A DNA stretch of 64,000 bases from Pseudodesulfovibrio sp. 5S69 (GTDB taxonomy: Bacteria; Desulfobacterota; Desulfovibrionia; Desulfovibrionales; Desulfovibrionaceae), in contig NZ_CP146609.1 of NCBI RefSeq assembly GCF_037094465.1, positions 930,001 to 994,000 of the forward strand, written 5' to 3'. This document shows positions 1 to 7,946 of this stretch, piece after piece. Within the stretch, counting starts at the first letter, position 1; every line of letters begins with the position of its first letter. The notes under the pieces are model-generated. The model made no database searches. It saw only the letters and a program-made list of their open reading frames with translations, and was not told the DNA's origin. The position numbers were made by a program, and so were the translations under genes.

Positions 1-1305
1 GTTGTTCTGGAAAAGCGGCTCCTCCTCAAGCGGATACGGGCTGGCCGCGCAGGCCGTTTCGAACATGGGCGAACCCGGGATGGGCGTGTAGTGCGCCAGA
101 TGGGGCCGGAACCCGTAGGCGCGCACGTGTTGCACCGCTTCCTCCACGTTGCCGAGGTCCTGGCCGGGCAGGCCGAACAGGATGTACACGCCGATGTCGT
201 CGAGGTCGAAGCCCGCATCGAGCAGGTTGCGCGCGCCCGCCTCCCACTGCTCGCGGGTCAGCTTGACGTCGTGGCGGTGGTCGAAGTCCGTGGTCTCCAA
301 CCCCAACCGCACCGTGGTCAGCCCGGCCGCCTTGAGGCGCTCGCAGACATCCACGGTCAGGTGTCGGATATGCATGGCGTTGGGGGTGTGCAACCGCAGG
401 TCCATGGCGGATGCGGCCAACCCGTCCAGGACCGGCCAGAGCCAGCGGTCCGGGTTGACCAGCAGGGCGTCGTCGTAAAAGGCGAAGTCGCGCACACCCC
501 GGTCGTATTCGGATTGGATGGACGCCATGACCGCTTCGGCCGTGGACTGGCGGAAGCGCGGATACAGGGCGTTGCTCGCGCAGTACTCGCAGGAGAACGG
601 GCAGCCGCGCGACCCGAGGACGATGGAATAGGCAGGGTCGGTGTAGAGGTCGAGCGCCAATGAAAGGCCATTTTTATCAAGCTGTTGTGGGGTGTTGAAA
701 TTAATCAGCTCCCAAAAACGCGACCAGTTGTCCGGCCGCTCCAGCGGGCCCTGCTGGAGGTGTGCTCTCGCGTGGCGCGCGGCGTGGTCGCCGCACAGGG
801 TGGCGTAGGTACCGCCCAGGAAGCGGGGCACGTCGGGCCATAGCTCGGCGCAGACGTCGAGGATGTCCAGGGCGCCGGGGTACCAGTAGGTCATGATGGT
901 CGTGACCAGCACGGCGTCGGGCGCGGGATCGATCGCGGCCAAGGCTTCGAGGACCCGGTCGCGGGGCAGGCCGTAGCGGGAAAAGCGGCGGTCCATGAAG
1001 GCGAGCGGCGCGGGCGGTCCGATCTCCTCCTTGGGGTAGTGGCCGGTGCCGTATTTGCCGGGCCTTGGCCATTTCAGGCCCTGTTCGGGGACCGCCTGCC
1101 AGGTCGGGTCCAGGCAATCGAGGAGGGCCACCGAGGCCCCGGCGGCGCGGAGCATGTCCAGGCAGGCGAGCAGTCCGGCCGGGCGCGACCAGACGTTGAA
1201 GGCCGCGAAGTCGGTGATCCACGGGTTGATGCCGAGCACGCGCGGGCCGTGCTCCCGGCCGGGGCGGGCGGACCACGGGATGTGCGGAAACGCGGGGCGG
1301 CCCAT
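1..1305 (-). CDS. B12-binding-type radical SAM protein (3' end outside window)
   Basis: The frame is open for 435 codons from an ATG at 1305 down to base 1, with no stop, so the C-terminus lies outside the window. The radical SAM cluster motif CPFSCEYC sits near residue 235, preceded by GSRG, as expected for CxxxCxxC [4Fe-4S]/SAM proteins. The N-terminal ~200 residues read like the Rossmann-type B12-binding region of the cobalamin-dependent class (FLGGTYATL near its end), but I see no clear DxHxxG cobalamin ligand. Later segments (LHTPNAMHIRHL, LGLETTDFD, FGLPGQ) fit the TIM-barrel strands. The start lies 5 nt after the stop of a 58-aa membrane protein, so the two are probably co-transcribed. 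Substrate is not predictable. Radical SAM assignment is firm; subclass is tentative. Confidence 0.85.
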   Translation of the reverse strand, partial: MGRPAFPHIPWSARPGREHGPRVLGINPWITDFAAFNVWSRPAGLLACLDMLRAAGASVALLDCLDPTWQAVPEQGLKWPRPGKYGTGHYPKEEIGPPAPLAFMDRRFSRYGLPRDRVLEALAAIDPAPDAVLVTTIMTYWYPGALDILDVCAELWPDVPRFLGGTYATLCGDHAARHARAHLQQGPLERPDNWSRFWELINFNTPQQLDKNGLSLALDLYTDPAYSIVLGSRGCPFSCEYCASNALYPRFRQSTAEAVMASIQSEYDRGVRDFAFYDDALLVNPDRWLWPVLDGLAASAMDLRLHTPNAMHIRHLTVDVCERLKAAGLTTVRLGLETTDFDHRHDVKLTREQWEAGARNLLDAGFDLDDIGVYILFGLPGQDLGNVEEAVQHVRAYGFRPHLAHYTPIPGSPMFETACAASPYPLEEEPLFQNN

Positions 1306-1310
1306 GGCGG

Positions 1311-1487
1311 CTAACGGGTCAGGAGGTTGGTCAGGATGGTCAGCCCGAGCATGACGATGACCACGATGAGCAGGATGTTGGTCATCTTGTCGCGGCGCTT
1401 GACCCGTTCGGCCTTGGAGCGGGTGAACTGGCCGATGATGAGGAAGACCAGGCCGAGGATGATGATCAGTTTGACGAGCGTACCCAT
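1311..1487 (-). CDS. 58-aa two-helix membrane microprotein
   Basis: This short frame encodes MGTLVKLIIILGLVFLIIGQ, then a basic linker (FTRSKAERVKRRDK), then a second hydrophobic helix ending NLLTR. It has two predicted membrane spans joined by a positively charged, probably cytoplasmic, loop. The stop is 5 nt before the radical SAM start, which argues that it is a real first gene of that operon. No family is recognised. It could be a small scaffold or anchor, but function is unknown. Confidence 0.6.
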   Translation of the reverse strand: MGTLVKLIIILGLVFLIIGQFTRSKAERVKRRDKMTNILLIVVIVMLGLTILTNLLTR

Positions 1488-1684
1488 GGGGAGGGTGTAG
1501 CGGGTTTTTCGGAAAATGTCTTGCGTTCGGGCATGGCGGCCGTCTATATATGAAATGCTCTCGGCTGCTTCGGGGTGTGAATCATGTCCGCGAGGCGACC
1601 TTCCTTCCGTGGCCCGGCACGCGCTGCCGGTTGCCGCGTTCCGTCCCGTTTCCCCTGCGCCGCCCGGCGCGAAGGGGGACTTAT

Positions 1685-2926
1685 ATGCTGAGGTTCCTCA
1701 AGCGTCCCGAGGTAGTCTACTGCCTGGCCGTTGCCGTCCTTATGGCCGCCTTGTGCCTGCTCACGGGCCAGCTCAGCGCCTATTTCCTCTTTTTCTTCGT
1801 CTACGTGCCGTTGCTCAAGGCGCCCATTCTCCTCGTTCCGATCGCCGGTGTCCCGCTCGCGGCCTATCTGCTGGGCGGCCCAGGGCTCAGGAGTGCGGCC
1901 AAGTGGACCTCTCTGACCGTCGTCGGCTTCGTGCTCGGCATCGCCGGAATCATCGCGATCGCCCTGGGGCCGAACTGGTTGGAGCGGAACCTGGCCTGGG
2001 GTGAGGCGTATGCCTATCGTTTCATCATCGAGGTGGACACCGACGACGGCGTGAAGAGCGCGGACCTGCTCGTGTCCATCGAGAAGAAGCGATTCTCCCT
2101 GAGCGGACGGGGGAGCGGCCGGATGGGCGTGTTGGACCGGTTGCGCTTGCCCGGTTCCCTCAAAATAGACGAAGGGATCAGCGTCGGATTCCCCCGCCTT
2201 GAGAATTCGGTGTTCGACAGCCTCTACACCGACACCCTGCGACGGCTCAACCTGCCCCTGGACGGCGAGTACAAGGGGAAAAGGCTTGAGGTGGACAAGG
2301 GGCTCTTTCCCTGGATCACCGTGAATCACCTCCGGAATTATGATCCGGCGACCCTGTCCCGCTACCGGGACGCGTTGGCCCATGGCCGCTTTCGGCTCTT
2401 GGTGGAGCTGATCCGCGGAACGCCGGAGGTGCCGCATCCGGCGGACCAGGTCTGCGCATATTTGCTGACCCTCGAAGTGCGCACGCCGGACGGCCCCAAA
2501 CGGGCCGAAGCCACTGTCCGGATCCTGCGGGAAGTGGGGGGCTCAGGCAGCCAGAAGAACGTCTGGACACGTGCGCAGGCCGGTGACCTGCGGAGCGCCC
2601 TGGCCGACGATCTGGCCATTGTGCTCCGTTTCCAGCCCTCGGAATTGATCACGCTGCCGCAACGGTACCTCAGGAGCGAGGACCGGGAACGGCTGCGCGT
2701 CGGGGACCGGGTGGAGGTGCCGCACGCACTCATCGACGAGCAGCATTACGGCGGCCCCCTGCTGACAGGGGGAGGCCTCGCGTCCGCGATCAAGAAATAC
2801 CGTCTGCTGGTCCAAGGCAAGGCCGAATACGTCCTGCGCCTGGAGATGCTGGACGGGACCGTGATCCGGAACACGGACTGGAACGACCCGGATTGGGGCC
2901 CGTCCGGCTCCGAGGAGGAGCGATGA
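1685..2926 (+). CDS. Membrane-anchored protein with a duplicated beta-rich module (unknown family)
   Basis: 413 aa from the ATG at 1685, preceded by a purine-rich AGGGGGA. Three hydrophobic segments occupy about residues 8-100. They are followed by a soluble region with two copies of one motif: YRFIIEVDTDDGVKSAD near residue 120 and YLLTLEVRTPDGPKRAE near 260. Both have the form hydrophobic strand, 'EV-T-DG', then a second strand. The next gene and the one at 5118 carry a similar motif, so these are paralogues. The stop overlaps the next start (ATGA), indicating translational coupling. No enzyme motif is visible. Role unknown; a partner or immunity-type membrane protein is speculation. Confidence 0.7.
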   Translation: MLRFLKRPEVVYCLAVAVLMAALCLLTGQLSAYFLFFFVYVPLLKAPILLVPIAGVPLAAYLLGGPGLRSAAKWTSLTVVGFVLGIAGIIAIALGPNWLERNLAWGEAYAYRFIIEVDTDDGVKSADLLVSIEKKRFSLSGRGSGRMGVLDRLRLPGSLKIDEGISVGFPRLENSVFDSLYTDTLRRLNLPLDGEYKGKRLEVDKGLFPWITVNHLRNYDPATLSRYRDALAHGRFRLLVELIRGTPEVPHPADQVCAYLLTLEVRTPDGPKRAEATVRILREVGGSGSQKNVWTRAQAGDLRSALADDLAIVLRFQPSELITLPQRYLRSEDRERLRVGDRVEVPHALIDEQHYGGPLLTGGGLASAIKKYRLLVQGKAEYVLRLEMLDGTVIRNTDWNDPDWGPSGSEEER

Positions 2927-4221
2927 AGGCAAGTACCTTTCTTCATATCGTTTTCGCCGTCCTTTGCGCGCTCATCGTCTGGCTCCTGCGGACCCGGGCC
3001 CTGGGCCTCGGCCTGTGGATCGACTACCTGTCGCCGGGCATCTTTCCCGCGGTCCTGCTGGTCGGGTTCGGGGGGCTGTACCGGCGCGGGGTGGAGGCCG
3101 GGCGGAACGAGGGCGAGGACGATTTCAAACGGTTCATGAGGCGCCACGCACCGGCCTATGCCGGGCTGCTCGGCGCGGCCATGGTCGCCCTGTGGGCGCG
3201 CGAAGGGTTCGAGGCCATTCCGTATATCCTGTTTTTCGGCCTGCCGTATTTCGGGGGGCTGTTGCTGGTCACGGCCGTGATCGGCGTCTTGAGCTATTAC
3301 CGCCCGGTGATCGGGACCCTCTTCAAGTGGCTCTGGCTCGGATTCGGCGTGTGCTACGGCGCGTCCTGCCTGGCCCTTGTGGGCAGGGGCTGGACGGCCA
3401 TACCTTTTCTCCTGCTGCCGGTGCCGGGCCTGGTGCGCGACAGGCACAGGCTGCTCGGGCTGTTGCGCGCCTCCCCGCCGTGGTGCCTGCTGGCCGGGGC
3501 GCTGACCCTGGGCTGGTGGTATCACGAGGGATTCTGGCAGATTCCCTGGCGGGCGACGCGGGTCCCGTACGGCCTGATTCCTTGGGCCGCGGGGGCCGGG
3601 GTCGTGACGTGGGCTGCGTACCGTTTCGGCGGGAACGCGATCCGGCGGGCCGCCGTGGTCTGCGGCAAGGTGCTGGGCACGGCCGCGGCCGTGACCGTTT
3701 TGCTGTTCGCCGGGGCGGGCGGCTGGAACTACCTGGTCCGGGAGCTCTCCTGGCGGGAGGTGGTCCGCTACAGGGTCGTCTTCGACGCCGAGAGCGCCGC
3801 GGGCACCCGGCGGGAGACCTCGGTCATCACCGTGGAGCGCAAGGTCCTGCCCTTCGGGGGGACGCGCACGGGGGCCCTGCGCATGGACGGTTCGCTCCCC
3901 GCCATGCACCTGCCGGGCAAGGGCGTCCTGCGGGCCGAACTGCAGATGGACTACAAGTCTCTCCGGGCGCTGCCCGTCATCGCCCGGGAGGCTCTGAGGG
4001 CACGCTCCGGCCAACCGGTCGCGGTCACGGACGCGCCCATGGAGCTGGTGGGCAATGCCCGGCCCGAACTCTGGATCACTCCGGCCGACAATATCTGGGC
4101 TCGGCGCATGTCCCGGTACGAGGACAACGGCCTGGGCATCCGCTTCCGCATCTGGATCGAGGTGCTCAAGGGCGCGGACAACCTGGACAGGCTGTTCGTC
4201 GTGCGCAGGGAGGGGAGCTAA
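2923..4221 (+). CDS. Polytopic membrane protein with C-terminal paralogous module
   Basis: 432 aa. The start ATG overlaps the upstream TGA by 4 nt and GAGGAGGAG lies just before it. There are roughly seven or eight hydrophobic helices in residues 1-270 (for example LLVTAVIGVLSYYRPVI and FLLLPVPGLV). A soluble C-terminus of ~160 residues opens with YRVVFDAESAAGTRRETS, matching the strand-turn-strand motif of the preceding protein. Near the end comes a segment with GNARPELWITPADNIW. Part of a tight two-gene unit with the gene at 1685, converging on the ankyrin gene with only 9 nt between stops. Function unknown. Confidence 0.7.
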   Translation: MKASTFLHIVFAVLCALIVWLLRTRALGLGLWIDYLSPGIFPAVLLVGFGGLYRRGVEAGRNEGEDDFKRFMRRHAPAYAGLLGAAMVALWAREGFEAIPYILFFGLPYFGGLLLVTAVIGVLSYYRPVIGTLFKWLWLGFGVCYGASCLALVGRGWTAIPFLLLPVPGLVRDRHRLLGLLRASPPWCLLAGALTLGWWYHEGFWQIPWRATRVPYGLIPWAAGAGVVTWAAYRFGGNAIRRAAVVCGKVLGTAAAVTVLLFAGAGGWNYLVRELSWREVVRYRVVFDAESAAGTRRETSVITVERKVLPFGGTRTGALRMDGSLPAMHLPGKGVLRAELQMDYKSLRALPVIAREALRARSGQPVAVTDAPMELVGNARPELWITPADNIWARRMSRYEDNGLGIRFRIWIEVLKGADNLDRLFVVRREGS

Positions 4222-4230
4222 GTGGGTGGA

Positions 4231-5016
4231 TCAGAGCAGCCCGGCGGCCTCGTCGTGATGCGCCGCCACGGCCCAATCCTTGGCGGTGCGGCCGTTGTTG
4301 TCCTCGATCTCCGGGTTCGCGCCGGCGTCGAGGAGCAGTTTGACGATGGCCGGGTCGCCCCGGAAGGCGGCCGCGTGCAGCGGGGTCAGGCCGGTCTTCT
4401 CCCTGGCGTTGACCATGGCCCCGAGGGCCAGCATATGGGCGATCAGCTCCCTGGGCGCGGCCAGGCAGGCCTGGTGGAGCGGGGTGTCCCGGTTGGGGCC
4501 CAGCACGTTGACGTTCACCCCGCTGTCCAGGAGCAGCCGGGCCTCCTTGAAACAATGGCGGGACAGGGCGAAGTGCAGGGCGTTGGGGCTCTTGCCCGGA
4601 ATTTCGCTCTCGGCCCCCAGCTTGAGGAGGGCCTTGGTCGCCTCGAAGTCGCCGCTGCCGATGGCGTAGAGCAGCGGGGTGAGATGGTCCTTGTCCACGA
4701 TGTTCAGGTCGGCCCCCATGGCCGCCAGGGTGCGGAAGGAGTCCTCAGGGTCCGGGGCCTTGAGCGAGATGAGCCGGATGATGATGTTCTGCCCGAAGGA
4801 ATTCTGGATGTTGGCGTTGTCGCGCTGCTCGATGGCGACGAGAATCCTGGTGGTGGTCGCGTCGTTCGCCCGCTCGGCGATGGCCCGGAGCTTGGGTCGG
4901 TTGGGCATGTCGGGTTGGACGGCCTGGACCGCGCCCGCCTGGGCCCGCACCGGGGCCAGGGGCAGGAGGAGCAGGAGGAACATGTACCAGGGGGCGTGGA
5001 AAAGCCGGTTTCGCAT
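4231..5016 (-). CDS. Secreted ankyrin-repeat protein
   Basis: 261 aa from the ATG at 5016. This start puts a signal peptide at the N-terminus (MRNRLF, a hydrophobic core, then cleavage near VRAQA). The remainder is ankyrin repeats. The clearest are DHLTPLLYAIGSGDFEATKALLKLGAE, NRDTPLHQACLAAPRELIAHMLALGA and KTGLTPLHAAAFRGDPAIVKLLLDAGA, with weaker ones before and after. Periplasmic ankyrin proteins of this size are protein-binding modules, and in several bacteria they act as partners or inhibitors of exported enzymes. It lies antisense between two members of the membrane-protein family. A longer start at 5094 is possible but would bury the signal peptide. Confidence 0.8.
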   Translation of the reverse strand: MRNRLFHAPWYMFLLLLLPLAPVRAQAGAVQAVQPDMPNRPKLRAIAERANDATTTRILVAIEQRDNANIQNSFGQNIIIRLISLKAPDPEDSFRTLAAMGADLNIVDKDHLTPLLYAIGSGDFEATKALLKLGAESEIPGKSPNALHFALSRHCFKEARLLLDSGVNVNVLGPNRDTPLHQACLAAPRELIAHMLALGAMVNAREKTGLTPLHAAAFRGDPAIVKLLLDAGANPEIEDNNGRTAKDWAVAAHHDEAAGLL

Positions 5017-5117
5017 TGGACCCGTCCCGTAAAAGATGATCTGAATACGGACCATACATGGCCGGGCGCCGCCTTGTCCACCCGCTCGCGGCAACCCGCA
5101 ACTCCGAAGGAGAACCC

Positions 5118-5864
5118 ATGGCTTTGGTGTTTTTGATGGTCGGATTCCTGGCGTTCGTGATCGTGGGTTCAGGAACCGAGGACGAGTGGCAGGGGCGGAT
5201 CAAGAAACCCGTGGGCCTCGCCCTGCTGGGCACGGCGGTGACGTGGATATTCTGGTGGATGGTCGATCCCGTCGAGGGGGGCGTGTTCCTGCTTTACTCC
5301 CCCCTGATCCTGCTGGTCATGGCCGTTCTCACGAGGTTGGCCGGGCGGGGGGCGGCCAAGTGGTTCTGGTTGGGGGTGCTGGCCTTCGTCTCGGCTTCGG
5401 TCCTGCTTATCCCGATAGTCAAGCTGCTGGAGCGGGTCCCTTCCTGGGACGGCTACGACGTGGTGGTGACGCTTGAGGCGGACACGCCGGAAGGCCCCAG
5501 GAGCGCGTCGGGCATCTGCCGGCTCAGGGGCGAGCTGTTCGATCTTCTGACCAGGGACGGGAACAGACAGTATTCCTTTTCCATGGACAGCATCTTCCTC
5601 GATTTGGGGGAAGGGCGTTCCGTGACCCTTTCATTGCGCCCGTCCGGCGGAAGGCTGTCTTTGCCCCCGAAAGGGGCCGGGCTCAAGTACAAGCACAGCC
5701 TCGTGAACGGCAAGGAGAGAGTCCGGTTCGTCAACGCCATGCAGCCGGTCTACACGGCCCGGAACGGGCAGAAGACCATGGTCATTCGTCCGGCCGAATC
5801 CGCGGCGTTCTTCGGGCCGGGCTACAGCCTGGGACGGATGATCCTGCGCTGGCCCGAGGAATAG
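5118..5864 (+). CDS. Membrane-anchored protein, third member of the tandem family
   Basis: 248 aa, start ATG at 5118 preceded by GAAGGAGAACCC. Three or four N-terminal membrane segments (LVFLMVGFLAFVIVG; the stretch VGLALLGTAVTWIFWWM; LLYSPLILLVMAVL; VLAFVSASVLLIPIV) lead into a soluble domain starting YDVVVTLEADTPEGPRSASG, the clearest copy of the family motif. The C-terminus contains AAFFGPGYSLGRMIL. From memory, an E(A/V)-TPEG strand followed near the end by FGPG also occurs in uncharacterised proteobacterial membrane proteins found in tandem arrays; I cannot name the family. Function unknown. Confidence 0.72.
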   Translation: MALVFLMVGFLAFVIVGSGTEDEWQGRIKKPVGLALLGTAVTWIFWWMVDPVEGGVFLLYSPLILLVMAVLTRLAGRGAAKWFWLGVLAFVSASVLLIPIVKLLERVPSWDGYDVVVTLEADTPEGPRSASGICRLRGELFDLLTRDGNRQYSFSMDSIFLDLGEGRSVTLSLRPSGGRLSLPPKGAGLKYKHSLVNGKERVRFVNAMQPVYTARNGQKTMVIRPAESAAFFGPGYSLGRMILRWPEE

Positions 5865-5931
5865 GCCTCGTTATTCCAGGCCCGGATGAGCGGGCCGGAC
5901 GAACCGGCAGTCACACAGGAGGAGGCGAGCC

Positions 5932-6456
5932 TTGGACAGGGAATGCGAACATCGGCCGCAGCGGAGAGAGACCGCGCGGCATCCGATCCTCATGCTGGCG
6001 GTTTACGCCGCTACGGCGATGCTGATTCCGGCCGCGCTGGCCCTGATGTCGAACGACCCCGTGGCCCTATTGACGGAGGTGCCGCTTTTCCTGCCCTTCC
6101 TGGGGCCGCTTTTCGCCCTTGGCCTTGCCTCGCTCCTGAAACGCGAGGGGGACCCGCGTCCCCTGGGCGGCTGGCCGGTGAAGGTCGGCTACGCGGTGCT
6201 CGTCATCGGGTCCACGGCGGCGCAGTGGCGGTTTGATACCTTTTTCGAGCTGGTCCTCATGGTCACTGTTCCGGCCTGTTTCGTCGCCTGTCTGCTCACA
6301 TGGATAGCGGCTTTCGCGCTGGCCGACAGGGGGTGGAAGGGGGCCTTTGCCGTCTGGCTGTGGCTGTGGCTCGGGGTTGCCGGGTATTATGCGGTCATAT
6401 GTCTCGAGAACGGGGTAGCCGCGAAGATGGGGCTGTCGCACCCTCTGGCCGGGTGA
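5932..6456 (+). CDS. Small polytopic membrane protein (TTG start)
   Basis: 174 aa using TTG at 5932, chosen because AGGAGGAGG lies about 7 nt upstream; an in-frame ATG at 5992 is the alternative. It has four or five hydrophobic helices (ILMLAVYAATAMLIPAALAL; PLFLPFLGPLFALGLASLL; VGYAVLVIGSTAA; ELVLMVTVPACFVACLLTWI; FAVWLWLWLGVAGYYAVIC). It lacks the soluble module of its neighbours. Same strand as and 67 nt after the gene at 5118, so probably one transcript. Unknown function. Confidence 0.6.
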   Translation: MDRECEHRPQRRETARHPILMLAVYAATAMLIPAALALMSNDPVALLTEVPLFLPFLGPLFALGLASLLKREGDPRPLGGWPVKVGYAVLVIGSTAAQWRFDTFFELVLMVTVPACFVACLLTWIAAFALADRGWKGAFAVWLWLWLGVAGYYAVICLENGVAAKMGLSHPLAG

Positions 6457-6466
6457 GCAGGCCGCG

Positions 6467-7231
6467 CTATTTTCGAATCCAGATGATCCCGCACTGCCGC
6501 CCGGTCTCCCGGACCGGGCTCGCGCATGCCTTGCGGTAGGAGAAGAAGGTCTCCTCCATGGTCAGGGTGCACAGGTCCAGGCCGAAGATTTGGTTTTCCG
6601 GCACGCCCGCGTCCATGAGCTGGTCACGGGTCAGTTGCCAGAGGTCCATGGTTTTGGCCTTGCGGTCGTACCAGGGGCGGAAGGCGGGGCCGAAGTCGGT
6701 CTCGAAGTGGACGAACTCGGCGGCCGTGGGGCCCAGGCTGGGGCCGCGCACGGCAAAGACGTCCTCGGGCCGCAGGCCGTAGTGCTCGCAGAAACGGCGC
6801 ACGCCCGAGCCGGGGAAGTCGATTTTGTTGCCTCGCCAGCCCGCGTGCAGCCCGGCCACGTACCGGCCCGAGCGGTGGGCCAGGAGGATGGGCTGGCAGT
6901 CGGCGGTCTTGACGATCAGGCCGTGCCCCGGCGTGGCCGTGGCCATGCCGTCGCCGTCCTCGGAGGCATGCTCCTCGGGCGCGTGGGGCGCGGGGTCGAA
7001 GCGGATGACGTCGCCGTGCACCTGGTTGAGCTCGCACCAGCCGGTCAGCCCCATGCGCGCGAAGACCATGCGCCGGTTGGCGGCCACGGCCTCGGGTTCG
7101 TCGCCCACGTCGAAGCTGATGTTGGCCGAGTCGTGGGGCGGCTCGGACACGCCCCCCTGCCGGGAGGTGAAGGCGCAGGCGACCTGCGGAATCTCGGGAA
7201 ATTCGAACGGGAAAAAGGCTATGGCCGCCAT
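6467..7231 (-). CDS. pgeF: Purine nucleoside phosphorylase / laccase-domain protein (PgeF/YfiH family)
   Basis: 254 aa from the ATG at 7231. Family landmarks are all present: the N-terminal FTSRQGGVS, NQVHGD, TADCQPILL and LHAGWRGN motifs, which supply the His/Cys metal ligands, and a C-terminal CTLTMEETFFSYRK. Members of this family (formerly 'multicopper polyphenol oxidase') act on purine nucleosides or on UDP-MurNAc linkages. It overlaps the 3' end of the upstream 5-formyl-THF cyclo-ligase gene by 13 nt, so the pair is a transcriptional unit. Confidence 0.92.
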   Translation of the reverse strand: MAAIAFFPFEFPEIPQVACAFTSRQGGVSEPPHDSANISFDVGDEPEAVAANRRMVFARMGLTGWCELNQVHGDVIRFDPAPHAPEEHASEDGDGMATATPGHGLIVKTADCQPILLAHRSGRYVAGLHAGWRGNKIDFPGSGVRRFCEHYGLRPEDVFAVRGPSLGPTAAEFVHFETDFGPAFRPWYDRKAKTMDLWQLTRDQLMDAGVPENQIFGLDLCTLTMEETFFSYRKACASPVRETGRQCGIIWIRK

Positions 7232-7800
7232 AGTTCCTCTTCGGTGCAGACCACGTGGACCGGCTTGTCCCACGGCTGGGTGGGCAGGCTGTCGATGAGC
7301 TGGAATTCGTGGGCCACGCCCACCACCAGGGTGTCGTGCATGCCGTCCGTGGCCAGCAGCCGGTCGTAGTATCCGCCGCCGAAGCCGAGCCGGTTGCCCT
7401 TGCGGTCGAAGCCCACGCCGGGCACCAGGGCGATCTGCGGGCAGCACGCGTCCACGGCCGGGCATTTTTCGGCGTCGGGCTCCATGATCGAGAACGCGCC
7501 GGGCACGAGTTCATCCTCGCAGGCCGCGCAGGCCAGGTCCATCTCGCCCGGCTGGTCCGGACGGCAGCGGGGCAACAGCACGCGGCAGCCGCGCTGCCAC
7601 AACTCGGCCATCAGCGGGCGCAGGTCGATCTCGCCGCGCACCGGCCAGTAGAGCAGGGCTTCGGTGGCGTTCTTCCACTCGAACAGGGTGCGGACGAGCG
7701 ACACGGCCCCCTCGCTGGCCCGGGCCACCTCGTCGGCGGACAGGGCGGCGCGGCGTTCGATGAGCTGCTTGCGCAGTGTGGTCTTATCCGGTTCGGCCAT
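7219..7800 (-). CDS. fau: 5-formyltetrahydrofolate cyclo-ligase
   Basis: 193 aa from the ATG at 7800; a GTG two codons upstream (7806) is possible. The protein starts MAEPDKTTLRKQLIERRAAL and carries WPVRGEIDLRPL and the C-terminal GFDRKGNRLGFGGGYYDRLL, the ATP/folate-binding signature of the family. The enzyme converts 5-formyl-THF to 5,10-methenyl-THF, recycling a futile product of serine hydroxymethyltransferase. In E. coli this gene (ygfA) lies beside zapA and 6S RNA; here it is about 45 kb away and paired with pgeF. Confidence 0.93.
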   Translation of the reverse strand: MAEPDKTTLRKQLIERRAALSADEVARASEGAVSLVRTLFEWKNATEALLYWPVRGEIDLRPLMAELWQRGCRVLLPRCRPDQPGEMDLACAACEDELVPGAFSIMEPDAEKCPAVDACCPQIALVPGVGFDRKGNRLGFGGGYYDRLLATDGMHDTLVVGVAHEFQLIDSLPTQPWDKPVHVVCTEEELWRP

Positions 7801-7946
7801 GGGCACACGATATCACGGCCTGGAGAGACAATCCAGCTTCAAGCGGTGAAATCCGGGTGACGCCGGGATGTCCCTTGGATTTCGGCCCGTCTTGTTTTAT
7901 CGTGCTTCCGGCCCGATATGAAACAGACACCCAGCGCGGAGACCGA

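Noticed and set aside
1544..2437. Long minus-strand open frame opposite the membrane protein gene
   Set aside because: It is an antisense shadow of the gene at 1685, rich in Gln/Arg/Gly, without domain motifs or a ribosome site.
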